Source: Atkinsonella hypoxylon
Taxonomy: Eukaryota; Ascomycota; Sordariomycetes; Hypocreales; Clavicipitaceae
Length of the DNA stretch: 64,000 nt
Direction of reading: 5' to 3'
Assembly (NCBI GenBank): GCA_000729835.1
Contig: JFHB01000003.1
Location: 1 to 64,000 of the forward strand
A model generated the notes under the pieces. It saw only the letters and a list, made by a program, of their open reading frames with translations. It did not search any database and had not been told where the DNA came from. The position numbers and the translations under genes were made by a program. How positions within the stretch are numbered: the first letter of the stretch is position 1; every line of letters begins with the position of its first letter. Shown here in pieces: positions 24,770-35,494 of this stretch.

Positions 24770-27574
24770 CCACCCCTCTCCCCAGTTTTGACTTTTGGGC
24801 GGTTTTTCGGCAGCGTTGCAATCGCGCTCTTCTCTCCGTCAACCATCAGCTGTCGGCGAATCCCGCCTGCCAATGGTTTTCGCCAGACGGATTATCAGAC
24901 ATCATACCTCCGTTTGCGCTCATTACTCTATCAAGAGGAGGCTCGGCCAAACAGTCCGCCGTCGCTTACATCAAAAAGGTTAGCCAAGGGCAGAATGTGC
25001 TCTCATGGACACGGTGTTCGTGGCGTATGACATCGCAGCTGCCTTCATCTGTGAAGGCATGTCAGCCGCGCAGCTCCATCAAACCGTTTCATCCAATCGC
25101 TCTGTAACCGTCCTTTACTCCATAAACTGTCCTGTCCACAAGCCAGATCTGGGTGGAACCATACAGCTTCGGACCTGTCTCAAAGACCCAAGGCGCTCAC
25201 TGACTGGCCCCCATAACTATAACCCCTCCAACAAACCTTTGTCGCAGCGGGCAAATGGAGACACCCATTGCTTCTGGATGCTCCATGGAAGCTTTTATAG
25301 CCCCCGAATCTAGGTGGAGTTTTCCCCCGCGACGATTCGATGATAAGTCGTGTGAGTTCAGATGACAACTGGTTGGCGGCATCAATCAATTAAATTGGCT
25401 CTGAGCAGGACTCATGACATCCCAGCACTATGCAGCACTATGGATTGCACTGGCCTTAGAAAAAGCAGTGGCTGGTTTTCACGCCCATTGTCACCGACAA
25501 CGTTTGATCAGAAAGCATGCACACATACCACCTACACGCGTACGGAGTAATGTACTCCGTACACTACGGGCATACATGCCTTCTTTGCCTCTTGTCGGCC
25601 GCAAGATATTCAGCGCATTGTGCATTCATTCTGATGCAGATGGATTCCCTAATCGGCTGGTGGGTGGCGTTTGGGAAGACGTCCGTCGCGATGATTATCC
25701 GGCTTGGCACGGCCAACCAACCTCTCGCCACCTCTAGTTAGCGAGAGACTACGGACGTACTCCGTAGCATTTGCTATCATTCTTAAGAGTTGGCCTATGC
25801 ACACTCTCAGTCGGTTGCTCTTCGCCTGGTTCGGCCAAGAGGTGCTGTGACAACTTGAAACATGGCAGAAACATTCAGTTGCGCGGAATGCAATCCGTGA
25901 AAACACTCATCTCGCATAATACCTTCATATATGGGTACCTTGGGTACCTAATCGCGCGTCAACCCCGACTCTAGTGACAATAACTAGCTTGTTATTCATG
26001 GTAAGACAGCCCAAAATTGTCATGGAGAGGTCTATGTGCTTACAAGGATAAGGCTGTCACCAGAAACCGGGTTGGCGTGCGATGGTAGGTAAGGTTAGGT
26101 ACCTTAGGTAGGTAGTCAAAGCACAGACGACGCTTTTTCCCGATACACGAACGGTCAAGAGGATGGATGATGGATGACAGTTTCTACTCACGAATGGATT
26201 AGCTCCGTTTTTATCTAGTTTCCTGTGCCTCCATAAATTTTTAGACGATTATTTATGCCATTGATTGCTCCAGGTGAAAATGCACAGGGAGGGCAAAGAA
26301 CTGACATATGAATACGAAGGCAACTCGACATCACACGAGGGAAAGCGAGTCAATCATGATTCAAATGTGAAAATTGTTCAGCTTCGATCGTCGCAGGAAA
26401 CAGCGTGTGCATGACTTGCCGTGCCTGAACTCGTTCGAAGATCTTGCGTGTCGCGCTGGTACTGGCACCAATGGGCAAGATTTGCTCTGAACCCATTGAT
26501 TGGTACACCAAGATCTTCTTTAGGGATTTTGTCCACCTGTCCACCTGTCCAGCTGCGACACGTCGCCAGCCAACCCCTACCCTTGACTGGCGGCGTCTGT
26601 TGGTCATGGACCCATTTTTATCTATTGTTAGTTTGAGCACATAAACGAGGCCAAATATTAATAATCTGGTCTAAATACTCGTACGGCTACCTTACTTAAT
26701 CCGTCCATTTCACACAATTTCCATTACCTCATAAACTGGCCACAGGAGCTTGGTAGCAACCACGGACGCTGCACAATGTCAAGACCCTGGACGCCACCAC
26801 CGGAGTTTCCAAATTGAGACATACCAAGTTCTTAATTAACGCCAAATAACCTCTCGGTATACAATAGAAAAGATATATTTAACGAGTCAGCCCTTTTTTT
26901 TTTTCCCTTGGTATGTCGCTTTTACGAGAATCATTTATAGCTAAGTTTATTGCGGGTCCGGGGGGCTATGATGTATGATGTCTCACCGAAAGAGTCAGTT
27001 GCTTGCCTGGCCACGTTCCTAGCGTGGTACCGGCCTTGCTGGAAAAGGGATGCCGAATCAAGCAGGATTGGGTACCTAGGTATTCCGTACGCAGCACGCT
27101 TTCGTAACCAACTGGCCGTTCCCGCCTTCCCAAATGGCACGGATGTTTTTAGTCTGGACTTGGATTAATAATCCCACGACTTTCGAACTGGGCATTTACG
27201 GGAGTCCCTCTGGTCCCTCTAGCTTTTACTTTATTTTGAATGCAGGCTTTTCTCTGTGGGCATTCATCCCGTCCCGTCGATGGATATTCTGCAGGACCGG
27301 GTCGCGGCTAACTATGGTCCTCAATTGGAGGACTTTTAATCTTCCAGAACACCGAACACCTACCCACGTCTGCAGTGGGGACTCAAAGTGTCTGGTGGTC
27401 TGTCGATGCATGCAGTACCCCGTACCCATTACTTAACCTCTCTCTTAGATTTCCCTTTTTTTTTTTTTTTTTCAGAATTTTCAGAATTTTTAGAGGAGAA
27501 AAAAAAAACCATAAAAACTTCAAGTCAGTAGTACTGATAAATAACTCGAATAGGTAGGTGTCTGTCACCACGCC

Positions 27575-28311
27575 TCAGATCGATTTCTTGATAACGATGA
27601 TGGAGGACACATCAGCCTTGAGACATTCTTTCTGGGTAGCGACAGACCAACACCACACTACACCCACTTCCTCCTCAATTCCCAGGAGTTTGGTGCCGCA
27701 GCGCTCGAGCCCGCTTTGGCCTGCCAATCCTCCGGTGTAAGCCCGTGTGACGTTGGGACGATGAACCACATCTTGTCCATACTAAAGCCGGCAGTCGAGA
27801 TGTGCCTGGCAAGCCTGGCTAAGAAACGGGCCTCGAGAAGAGCCTCATGTGGAGTTGTGATTCATTGTTCCGCGTCCCACAGGGTTTTGATAGAAAGCTT
27901 CAACGTCCGCTGATTGTCATCAGATAGCTCAACTAGTTGGTTTGCGTCCTCCTCGACGACTACATTACCAACCGCGAAACTCTGCGGACGACGAGCCGAA
28001 CTGGCTCCTCTGGCTCTTTTTTTCTTATTCGGCCCAGACGCTCGTTTCAGCCAGCAACACCTCTCCATTCCCCTTGACTCGATCCTTCGTTTGGTACAAT
28101 AACCTTTTGTCTCTGAAGATCCCCCGCCTACTGTGATATAAGACGCCTTAATATTTGCACGCAGGACATGTTTCATTTTCCTTTTAATTTGGCGCACAAG
28201 AGGCCAACTACGTTTCGTTGGGCTGATCGCAGCCGTACAGGGGTGTCCAATACTTTCAGCACGGAGTACGGAGTGCTCAGTCAGTGCGAAAAGACAATAT
28301 GCCACAGCCAT
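27575..28311 (-). pseudogene. Decayed gene of unknown family
   Basis: On the minus strand a frame runs from about 28311 through FAVGNVVVEEDANQLVELSD and TLKLSIKTLWDAEQ to a TGA at 27862-27864. It then continues in the same frame with coherent protein-like sequence: PHEALLEARFLARLARHIST, FSMDKMWFIVPTSHGLTPED and NSWELRRKWV. There the frame is lost, and the neighbouring frame carries WSVATQKECLKADVSSIIVI to a stop at 27575. The pattern, one in-frame stop plus one frameshift in otherwise smooth sequence, fits a pseudogene, with the TGA possibly from CGA. I do not recognise the family. An alternative is an intact gene with an unusual intron around 27660, but no clear splice pair rescues the TGA. 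Confidence 0.5.
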
Positions 28312-30735
28312 ACCGTTTGAGACGTCATTTCATGGCAATCCGCAGACAACAGTCAGTATAGGAAGGCAAGTACTCTGTACTTTGTGCCAGACGGCGACAA
28401 TATTTCCCTTTCTAGCGCACGACTCAGGTGTGTTATTTCTATGCGTGAAAATCAAAAAATTGACCCGAGCCAAGGATGGAATAGTCGATGGCGCATATGG
28501 CCGACATCGGACGAACTCTGACACAAGTCGCTTGTCACATTTCTGTTTTTGTGATGCGAGTTTGCCCTTGCTATATGCCCAACTACGTATTGTCTAGGTT
28601 CTGCAATATTTGCATTAACCGTGAGGCCATCCGGGCACCTAGTGTGCATACCTTACCTTCCGTGACCAAACAGGATGGTGGCGTTGGCATGCAGTCCGGT
28701 GATCCACATAGGCACCCATGCAGGTACTTATAGGTAGGGTTTACTATTGCAGACGAGGCTTGTGTAACTAATCCATCCATATGATTTCTACGCGGTCTGC
28801 GAGTGAAGGAAATGGCAGAACCTCCAGTCAGTGTAAGAATTTGTGCTAGTCCTGGCCGAGCCTGTCATGACCGGACGTGCAGAGGATGCATGTACAGTGT
28901 ACCTAGACGCCCTAGTTAGGGTACCTACCTAGGTACCTAAGTACTTTTGACGCGCTCCCTACACTAAAAGCATAGAATACGTCACGTTGAGCAAGGAGGC
29001 CCTGTATAGCGCAATCCTGGGCGCTAGCCAGGGTACTTGGCCGACTTAGCGCGAACTTTTGCAGGCAAGCAACACACGGGCACTGGATCGACACTGAGTA
29101 TTCCGTAATGGTACTCGCGATTGTACTCGCGATTGTGGTGGAGGGCCCGTGTGTGCAGTGCAGAGCCAATGTCGATATCGATAATCCAATGTCGATGTTC
29201 GATGGTCAGTCAATGTCGATATTGATGATTAGCAAATTGTTGTGCCATCTGTGCCATCTCAGTAAGCCATCACCTACAAGCTGGAACAGTACCATGTTTC
29301 ACAAGCTGTTACGGAGTAGAATTATGTTAATTGCACAGCAGAGAACGCACAAACCATATATCGACCTTGAGTTTCGAAAAACATGGGTTGGCAATATCCT
29401 AGACAGTTCCCACATCAGTACGCAATATGGTAGAAAGACGATTCGCTTATTGTTATCGACATGCCCTCGCCGCCGCCCCTCCCCCCCGAAAAAAAAAATA
29501 AAAAAAAATAAAAGTTTACTTACACGACGATACTGGGTTGGCAGAATTGACTACCTATTCATTCCACCTCTTGACACCTCTTGGTGCCCCGCGTGAGGGC
29601 ATTTCCACGTGGAATCTATCTGGCAAGTTCCGCAGGGCTGTTATGCGTGGGTCAATGAACCCAACACGACTAGACGAAGGCGAGGGAAATACTGAACTTT
29701 GCTTGCCTACCTTAGCATTACCTAGGGTATCTACCTACCTACCTACGGAGTAGGCAGGTATCAGATGGTCCAGTCTCCGTCCAGTCCCCATCGCCCATCA
29801 AGACAACCAGGCATAATGAACGGTTCGTTGCTCCGTACTCCGTACTCCGTACACCTAGGTTTCTTACAAATAACTGTAGGCTAGTTACTTCGTACGAAAA
29901 CACCAACAACTACCTGTGTAACACCCGTCTGACAGAGAGCACCTGCACCACGATTAGAACGTAGCAGGCGGTGACGCTGACAATGCCACTCCCCCACTAC
30001 CTACCTGTCTTTGGTCGAAACATGGTGGTGAAGTAATCGGTGCCCACGCCCAAGAGGCAAGGGATACGATGATGCGCTGGATTCCGGGAGACAAAAACTC
30101 AAAATAGCCCCGACGCTACTTTGCGCAGGCTCACTTCACTTCAGAGTTTGACCTGGAACTGCCGCCCGGGCGAACCTCAGGGCGTACGTCAGAAGTATGT
30201 TTTGTCTCCCATGATTACAGACTAGATACGCGTCGGAAGGGTAGCATGGAGCATTTGGCCATCGATCAATCTTCAAACTATTGCCTACCTAACGCAGCCC
30301 TCCCTCCCCCGAGGCAGGCAACTTTTCCTGTCATTTGCTGAGGTGACTCAGGAGCATCCAGCAGCGAATCACCATGTCTCTTTCGCACATCGATACCTAG
30401 GTAGGTAGGTAATACATTGAAGTTTGAATGGAGGCGCACGCACGCACGCACGCACAACTTTGGGATGGAAAGATGGTGGCTAGTGTCAGCGATGTTTTGG
30501 ATACTGTGCTGAGCATGCCATCGTTAATGTCACATTCCCAGACAAACAGATCGATTGGCTAGTCGCAAGGCCGGTTGCGCCAATGTCCGGACGCATCAGA
30601 AAGGCAGAGAAGTCATCAACTCGCACGGCATTACGCATGACAGGCAAGCCGGATCATGACACCAACTACCAGGGCGGCATAGCCGGCAGCGACATGTCAG
30701 CTGAATTGAGCAAGCATGAAGGAGAAAAGAAAAAT

Positions 30736-30840
30736 TAATAATAACAGTAATAAATACTAATAATGGTGATAATGGTGATAATGGTAATAATGGTAATAAT
30801 GGTAATAATAGTAATAATAGTAATAATAGTAATAAAATAA
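30736..30840 (+). repeat. Imperfect trinucleotide-based microsatellite (AAT/GGT/AGT units)
   Basis: Long run of TAATAATGG and TAATAATAG-like units with little interruption. It opens spurious Ile/Thr-repeat frames on the minus strand that should not be annotated as protein. Confidence 0.9.
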
Positions 30841-31138
30841 AGACTAATGGCCGAAACAGCAATGAACACCAATAAAACAGGGCACCAGAAGCCCAAGTCG
30901 GGTGCGTGTTCTTCTTGTATTGGTGCGGTACTGGTACGGACACCGAACACGTTACGTACGACGCGACGTCGGAAACGGACGCATTGGGTGCTTCCGTACG
31001 TGATGAAGGTATTCCGTACATATGACCATGAATGAATACGACAAGCGTGACCTTTGAAACCAGTGGTACGGATATAGGCAATAGTAGAGCCTGGGCATAG
31101 CATAGCAGCATGAACGCAGACATTCGGCACAAATCCCT

Positions 31139-31204
31139 CCCCTCTTCCTCTTCCCCTTCCTCTTCCTCTCCCTTCTCCTCTGCCTCTCCCTCTCCCTCTC
31201 CCTT
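31139..31204 (+). repeat. Pyrimidine-tract repeat (CTTCCTCTTCC / CTCTCC)
   Basis: Strand-asymmetric C/T-only tract of about 65 nt made of CTTCCT and CTCTCC units. It gives an Arg/Glu/Gly-repeat frame on the minus strand that is not a gene. Confidence 0.9.
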
Positions 31205-32639
31205 GGCACACCCTCAGCTTCGTCTCCCTGACGCTAATCATGGCAGAAGTTGGGAAAACCCGCCCGAGATTGTCATTGTGACGTGACGGCATTTTCTCAT
31301 CGACTGGCCGTTACTCGCGCCCACGACGCCCTGGGCAAAATAGCATTAGCATAGCCCATGTCCTTTACCCCGTTCGGCTCTGAATTTTTTTTTTTTTTTT
31401 TTTTCGGGGATGTTTTTCTTTTTTCTTTTTTTTTTTTAACTTTTTATGTTCTTTATCCTGTTCAGTTCACACCCCTCCGTCTGCCTTACATGCTTCGGTT
31501 CTAGAGGGGAAAAAAAAAAAATGAAAAAAAAAAAAACCCCCATCCAAGCACACGGATCCTGCTCCGTATTAGTTATGTAGAGATACGTCTGCCAAGAGTC
31601 GTTTGTTGCTGCGCATTAATGGCAAAGCAAACTTGGTCACCTGTATTTTTATTTCCCCGGCATTGCATGTGTCAGGTACGCGTGTTCAACGCGCCTTCTC
31701 CCGGTGATGAATTGCTGTAACTCAGTTTGTGATTTGAGTAGAGACGACCCTTTGCAGAAAGAGGTGGTTTTTTTTTTGTTTTTTTTTTTTTCGGGCAGGC
31801 CATTTGGTGTTCCTAATGATGGCGTGGCTGGTTCAAGAAGGGACTTTTTACCCTGGGTGCGTTTGCGCCGTGGGAGCTGTGCTGGGCAAATTCCACGACC
31901 TGACCTTGCGTCTTTGTGACTTCACGCTTGGATTTTTTTTTTTTTTTTTTCTCTTGGAAAGAGGGAGAAATGGGGGCAATGATTCTTGGGCTGGCGGTCT
32001 TGCTGTGTCAGTGTAGTACGCTTTTGCTTGAACAGTGATATTAATACCACAATTGGCTGATCTGAAGATGGTGCCCGGGGGCGTTCTCGGTTGTATTGAG
32101 TGGAAAGCCGTCCTTTTGTTGTACGGGTTGATATCACGAGACTACGCGGTTCGTTGAACATACAGCAAGACTGCTGATGCTTCACTTCAGCATGTTACTG
32201 ACGTGTGTCTCCGTGCCTAGTTGGTTTTGTAATGCAGCTCGATTCCTACGCGTAATAATGTCCATCAGCCACATGCTTCTTGTCCTGAGTTCGCGGGACG
32301 AGACGTCGCGTAGCCGGCTGGGCGAATGCTCGCCGGTTGTCCTTCCTACATTCATGTCACAGCGCTATATTATGACTCTCACACCAGCTCCTCCGGATCC
32401 TTTAGTCATACCAGTCATCGTGGAGTGTGTTTCCTGGTCGAGGGCTATGCATTGAACATTGCCGCGGGTTGGATGCACGGAGTCTCGTTCTCGCGGCGCT
32501 GTCGACATTGTACCAACACAGCTCTTGTAGACTAGGCTGTAGATGTCTATCCCCTTCAGTCTTCCGTTCTAGTTCTTGTCCTCGAGCTGACGCTGTACCG
32601 TGCTGACCGGATGACTTCTTCCGTGTAGAACACGTCTTC

Positions 32640-32930
32640 ACCCAGCGCTGATGAGCTTCCTCCTCTCCTTTCGGGTCTCTTCTTAGCGAGCTATGACGAG
32701 TATCACTTTGCCTGCCTCACAAGATCGCACATAGCTCATCTCACTGTCGGAATTTATCACGTCGAGTGCACCTTGGCAATGCCTCCTGGGCCTGATAGTA
32801 TTCCCGTGTAAGTACATCTTCTGGAATGCCACTACATCGCTACTTGTGGGCAGATATTAGGGCCGCTCATTTTCCCGTATCCACGTTCACTGGTTGCTTG
32901 TCGAGATGTGTAATTCTTTTTTGGGTTCTA
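32640..32930 (+). mobile_element. Fragment of a non-LTR retrotransposon reverse transcriptase (decayed)
   Basis: One plus-strand frame from 32656 reads LPPLLSGLFLASYDEYHFAC, TRSHIAHLTVGIYHVE, then AMPPGPDSIPV before a TAA at 32809-32811. It continues in the same frame as HYIATCGQILGPLIFP to another TAA. The PPGPDSIP motif and the following I-L-G-P-L-I-F-P segment match the start of the reverse transcriptase domain of fungal LINE-type elements, where an APGPDGIPN-like block is followed by a helix with a similar pattern. Two in-frame stops make it non-functional. Its edges are unclear, and up- and downstream frames to about 33750 are uninformative. Confidence 0.55.
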
Positions 32931-33905
32931 GTCAAATTGAGTCTGGATTGTGTGCTGGATGGTATTGCTCCTGGGATATGCTCTATGCCACCTGTAGCGG
33001 AATATGTGACGTTATAGTACGACAATGACTGGCTTTTTCTCACAAATTCATGATAGTTGATAACTTCCTGTTGTGTTTAATGTGAGCCGTCGAATGATGG
33101 TAATGGGGCGTGTTGTTAAACATCTTTTTGATCCAGGCTATGTTCTATCGCTCAACGACTTCCTGTGTCGAAGACGGTTCACTCTTTTATGCAGCTTATC
33201 TGCCGGTGGTCACTCCATGACATCATATCTCGCTTCCTAGTTTGGAATTTCCTCATCGAGCTTGTGAATATGTTTGTCGTTGTTTTGTTGCTCGCCATGT
33301 AGTATACTTTTGTTATCCGTTACATGCCAATGCATTTATATATTCATTCGACATGTTTAGTACAGTCGTTCTGCCAGGAAGACATGTACATGTCTAACAG
33401 CATACTGGGTCTGCTTTCACTGGACCTTCCAGTCGATCTATTGAATAAATTATATGTCGCGGCGGGGTGTGGTGAAGCGAAAAGATGGGAAATATTCGAC
33501 TTGGGACAAGACAATACCAATCAATGTCGACGAATGAAGCGAAGCTGGTCGCATGGCGTCTTGTCATGGTGCTCAGCATCAAGTTGCACAACAGAAGATC
33601 CGCCACAAATGATACTCGCTCCGCTCATCCGGACGGATTTATTCGCCAACCACTGTCAGAACATACTAATATTACTTTTTACTATCACAAGTTTTTTATC
33701 GGGTGTGCTTTTACTGATCTGTCCTAACCTATAGGGTAGTCAACGGGCTGACTAAGCAGCAATACTATTCGTTTGCGTCTGAGGTCCCACCCAATCAGAG
33801 GGCTTCATTGGCGATTGGCAGCCCAAATTTTGTACAGGAGCTGGTTGGATTCTCATCTGGTAAACCGTATTGTCGACAGTACAGCCGGCGTTCCTGATCA
33901 GAGTA
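32931..33905. other. Intergenic, upstream of the uL29m gene
   Basis: No supported gene. The T-rich sequence may be further decayed retrotransposon. The last 150 bases are the likely promoter and leader of the ribosomal protein gene. Confidence 0.4.
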
Positions 33906-34720
33906 ATGGCGACGTCCAATGCACGAAGACCACCACTGGCCTCCTTATCAAGAGTTGGATTGCAGCTCTCCAGCTCAGCGCTCCCACGTACCTCTCTTCA
34001 GGCCACATTCTCCACCACAGCGCAACAATGCAAGCGCAAGACAAAGGACAGCAACAAGAAGCGAGGCGTGAGTAGTTTGTATGGATCGGGGCCTCGAGAA
34101 CACCTCTCCATGTCAGATATACCACTCCCCAAACCACGCGACTTTAAACCCAAACTCCCGGTCGACGAGTCACATGGGCTCTGGGGATTTTTCCCTGAGC
34201 CCGGCAAGGCAATTTGGACCCCCAAGGAAACTGAAGAGCACGGCCGGGCGTGGACAGTCGAAGAGTTGCGAAAGAAGTCCTGGGAGGATCTCCATTCGTT
34301 GTGGTGGATGTGCTGCAAGGAGAGGAACATGCTGGCCACGTCAATGGCCGAACTGGCAAGGGGCAAGCTTGGATTTGGCGAAACAGAATTCGAGGCGCGG
34401 GATGAAGAGGTTTGCACAGTTACGGAGCGTTTAGACTTTGTATGAACAAGCTTGCGACTAACATATGAAACCGGCAGGTGGTGAAAACGATGAGAGCCAT
34501 CAAACACGCCCTGACCGAACGGTACTATACTTGGCAAGACGCCGTCGACGTGGCCATGTCAGACCCCGAGATTGACATGCATGCCGAGGATGGACAAGTT
34601 TACAAGCCTGGGGCGTTTGAACAGGAGCCGGATGCTGAGCAGAGTAGGGCTGAGTCGAGCAAAGAGAACTTGGTGGAAGTAGAGCCTGTTAAAGCGGACA
34701 AGGAACTCAACCCGAGGTGA
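33906..34720 (+). CDS. mrpl4: Mitochondrial large-subunit ribosomal protein uL29m (MRPL4-type)
   Basis: Predicted 248 residues from exons 33906-34409 and 34478-34720 (68-nt intron). The N-terminus (MATSNARRPPLASLSRVGLQ) is basic and Ser/Ala-rich, as expected of a mitochondrial targeting peptide. The mature part has the fungal L4/L29 signature: PREHLSMSDIPLPKPRDFKP, HGLWGFFPEPGKAIWTPKET, GRAWTVEELRKKSWEDLHSL and MRAIKHALTERYYTWQDA. I place the donor at GAG/GTTTGC, because the later GTATGA would leave a 38-nt intron and insert about ten odd residues. The second exon encodes an acidic tail. It acts at the polypeptide-exit region of the mitoribosome. Confidence 0.92.
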
Positions 34721-35494
34721 ACATTCAAGTCGAGAAACTCGATTTGTGTCGGGGACTGGCGTGCGCAGACGTTCCTTTGGACATCTGCGGGTCAATCAGA
34801 CTAACTAGCAGCATAGAGTTGTCTGTGGCCGGTTGTATATTTAGAGAGATACGTGTAAATTAGGATATACCAGCCAACTGGGAATTCAATCCGACATGGC
34901 GTGTGCGTTGGACATTGCTGTATAAGGCCGATGATGCCAGTTGAGAATTTCCCTCGGCCCCAGGGACACACGACTATGCAGATATGTCCAGAGTGGTCGT
35001 ACGGCAATGCAGGAAGAAACGAACTCGTGGTACTCCGTAAATGGTTCCTCCCATAGCGCTCCATGCAACGGCGGCTCGGAGAGTATAATGAAAGTTGGGA
35101 CCTCATCTCGTTCTGACAGCGTCACATTATCCAATATTGAGCGCCAGCAAATGACAAGGTCCTGGGCCTCCAGCCAGCGGGTTGGAAAGGGGTCAGAGTG
35201 GATGGTCTCATCGTTCAAATTTCCCAACCTCATCACCGCCTTAGGCCAGCAGCTATCAGGAGAAGGGCGGCTTCTGGCCTCTTGCTGGGGTCTCTTGGGG
35301 TCTTTAAGATCTCGCAGTTCCCCACACCTCACCGATGCTTTCCTCCTGTCCAAAACCCCGCTACTTCAACCCCTCCAACCTCCTGCGGAAGACCAGCTCC
35401 TCCAGCTTTTCCCATCGCAGGACTCCAACGGTCCCTCGGCAAACAACGGAAAAATAATATAGAAAATTCACACATCTGATACCCTGCTATCACC
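34721..35494. other. Intergenic, upstream of GDI
   Basis: No supported gene. Contains the 3' UTR of the uL29m gene and the GDI promoter. The open frames at 34886-35550 on both strands have no recognisable product. Confidence 0.45.

Larger units (their letters stand above)
19899..27574. other. Gene desert, first half (7.7 kb)
   Basis: No convincing gene. The first 1-2 kb are probably the promoter and long leader of the C2H2 regulator. Beyond that I see poly-T and TTTTTTC runs, AT and AC microsatellites, CCTAGGTAGG-type palindromes (21895-21921, 21964-21988, 26080-26116) and TACTCCGTA-type words (21183, 21315, 25541-25562, 25756). Short open frames are frequent but lack domains. A possible pair of cryptic minus-strand exons at 23860-24160 is listed under findings. 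Confidence 0.45.
28312..32639. other. Gene desert, middle (4.3 kb)
   Basis: No supported gene. Holds many CCTAGGTAGG-type words (28918-28942, 29718-29745, 30396-30412), TACTCCGTA words (28263, 29308, 29742 and a triple copy at 29831-29850), a (CGCA)n run near 30438, trinucleotide and pyrimidine-tract repeats at 30736-30840 and 31139-31204, and several long T runs (31387, 31770, 31932). Confidence 0.45.

Noticed and set aside
30735..31292. Ile/Thr-repeat and Arg/Gly/Glu-repeat open frames
   Set aside because: Produced by the trinucleotide and pyrimidine-tract repeats at 30736-30840 and 31139-31204.
34410..34477. Alternative uL29m donor GTATGA at 34440
   Set aside because: It would leave a 38-nt intron and add about ten residues that break the conserved helix; the GTTTGC donor gives a normal 68-nt intron.
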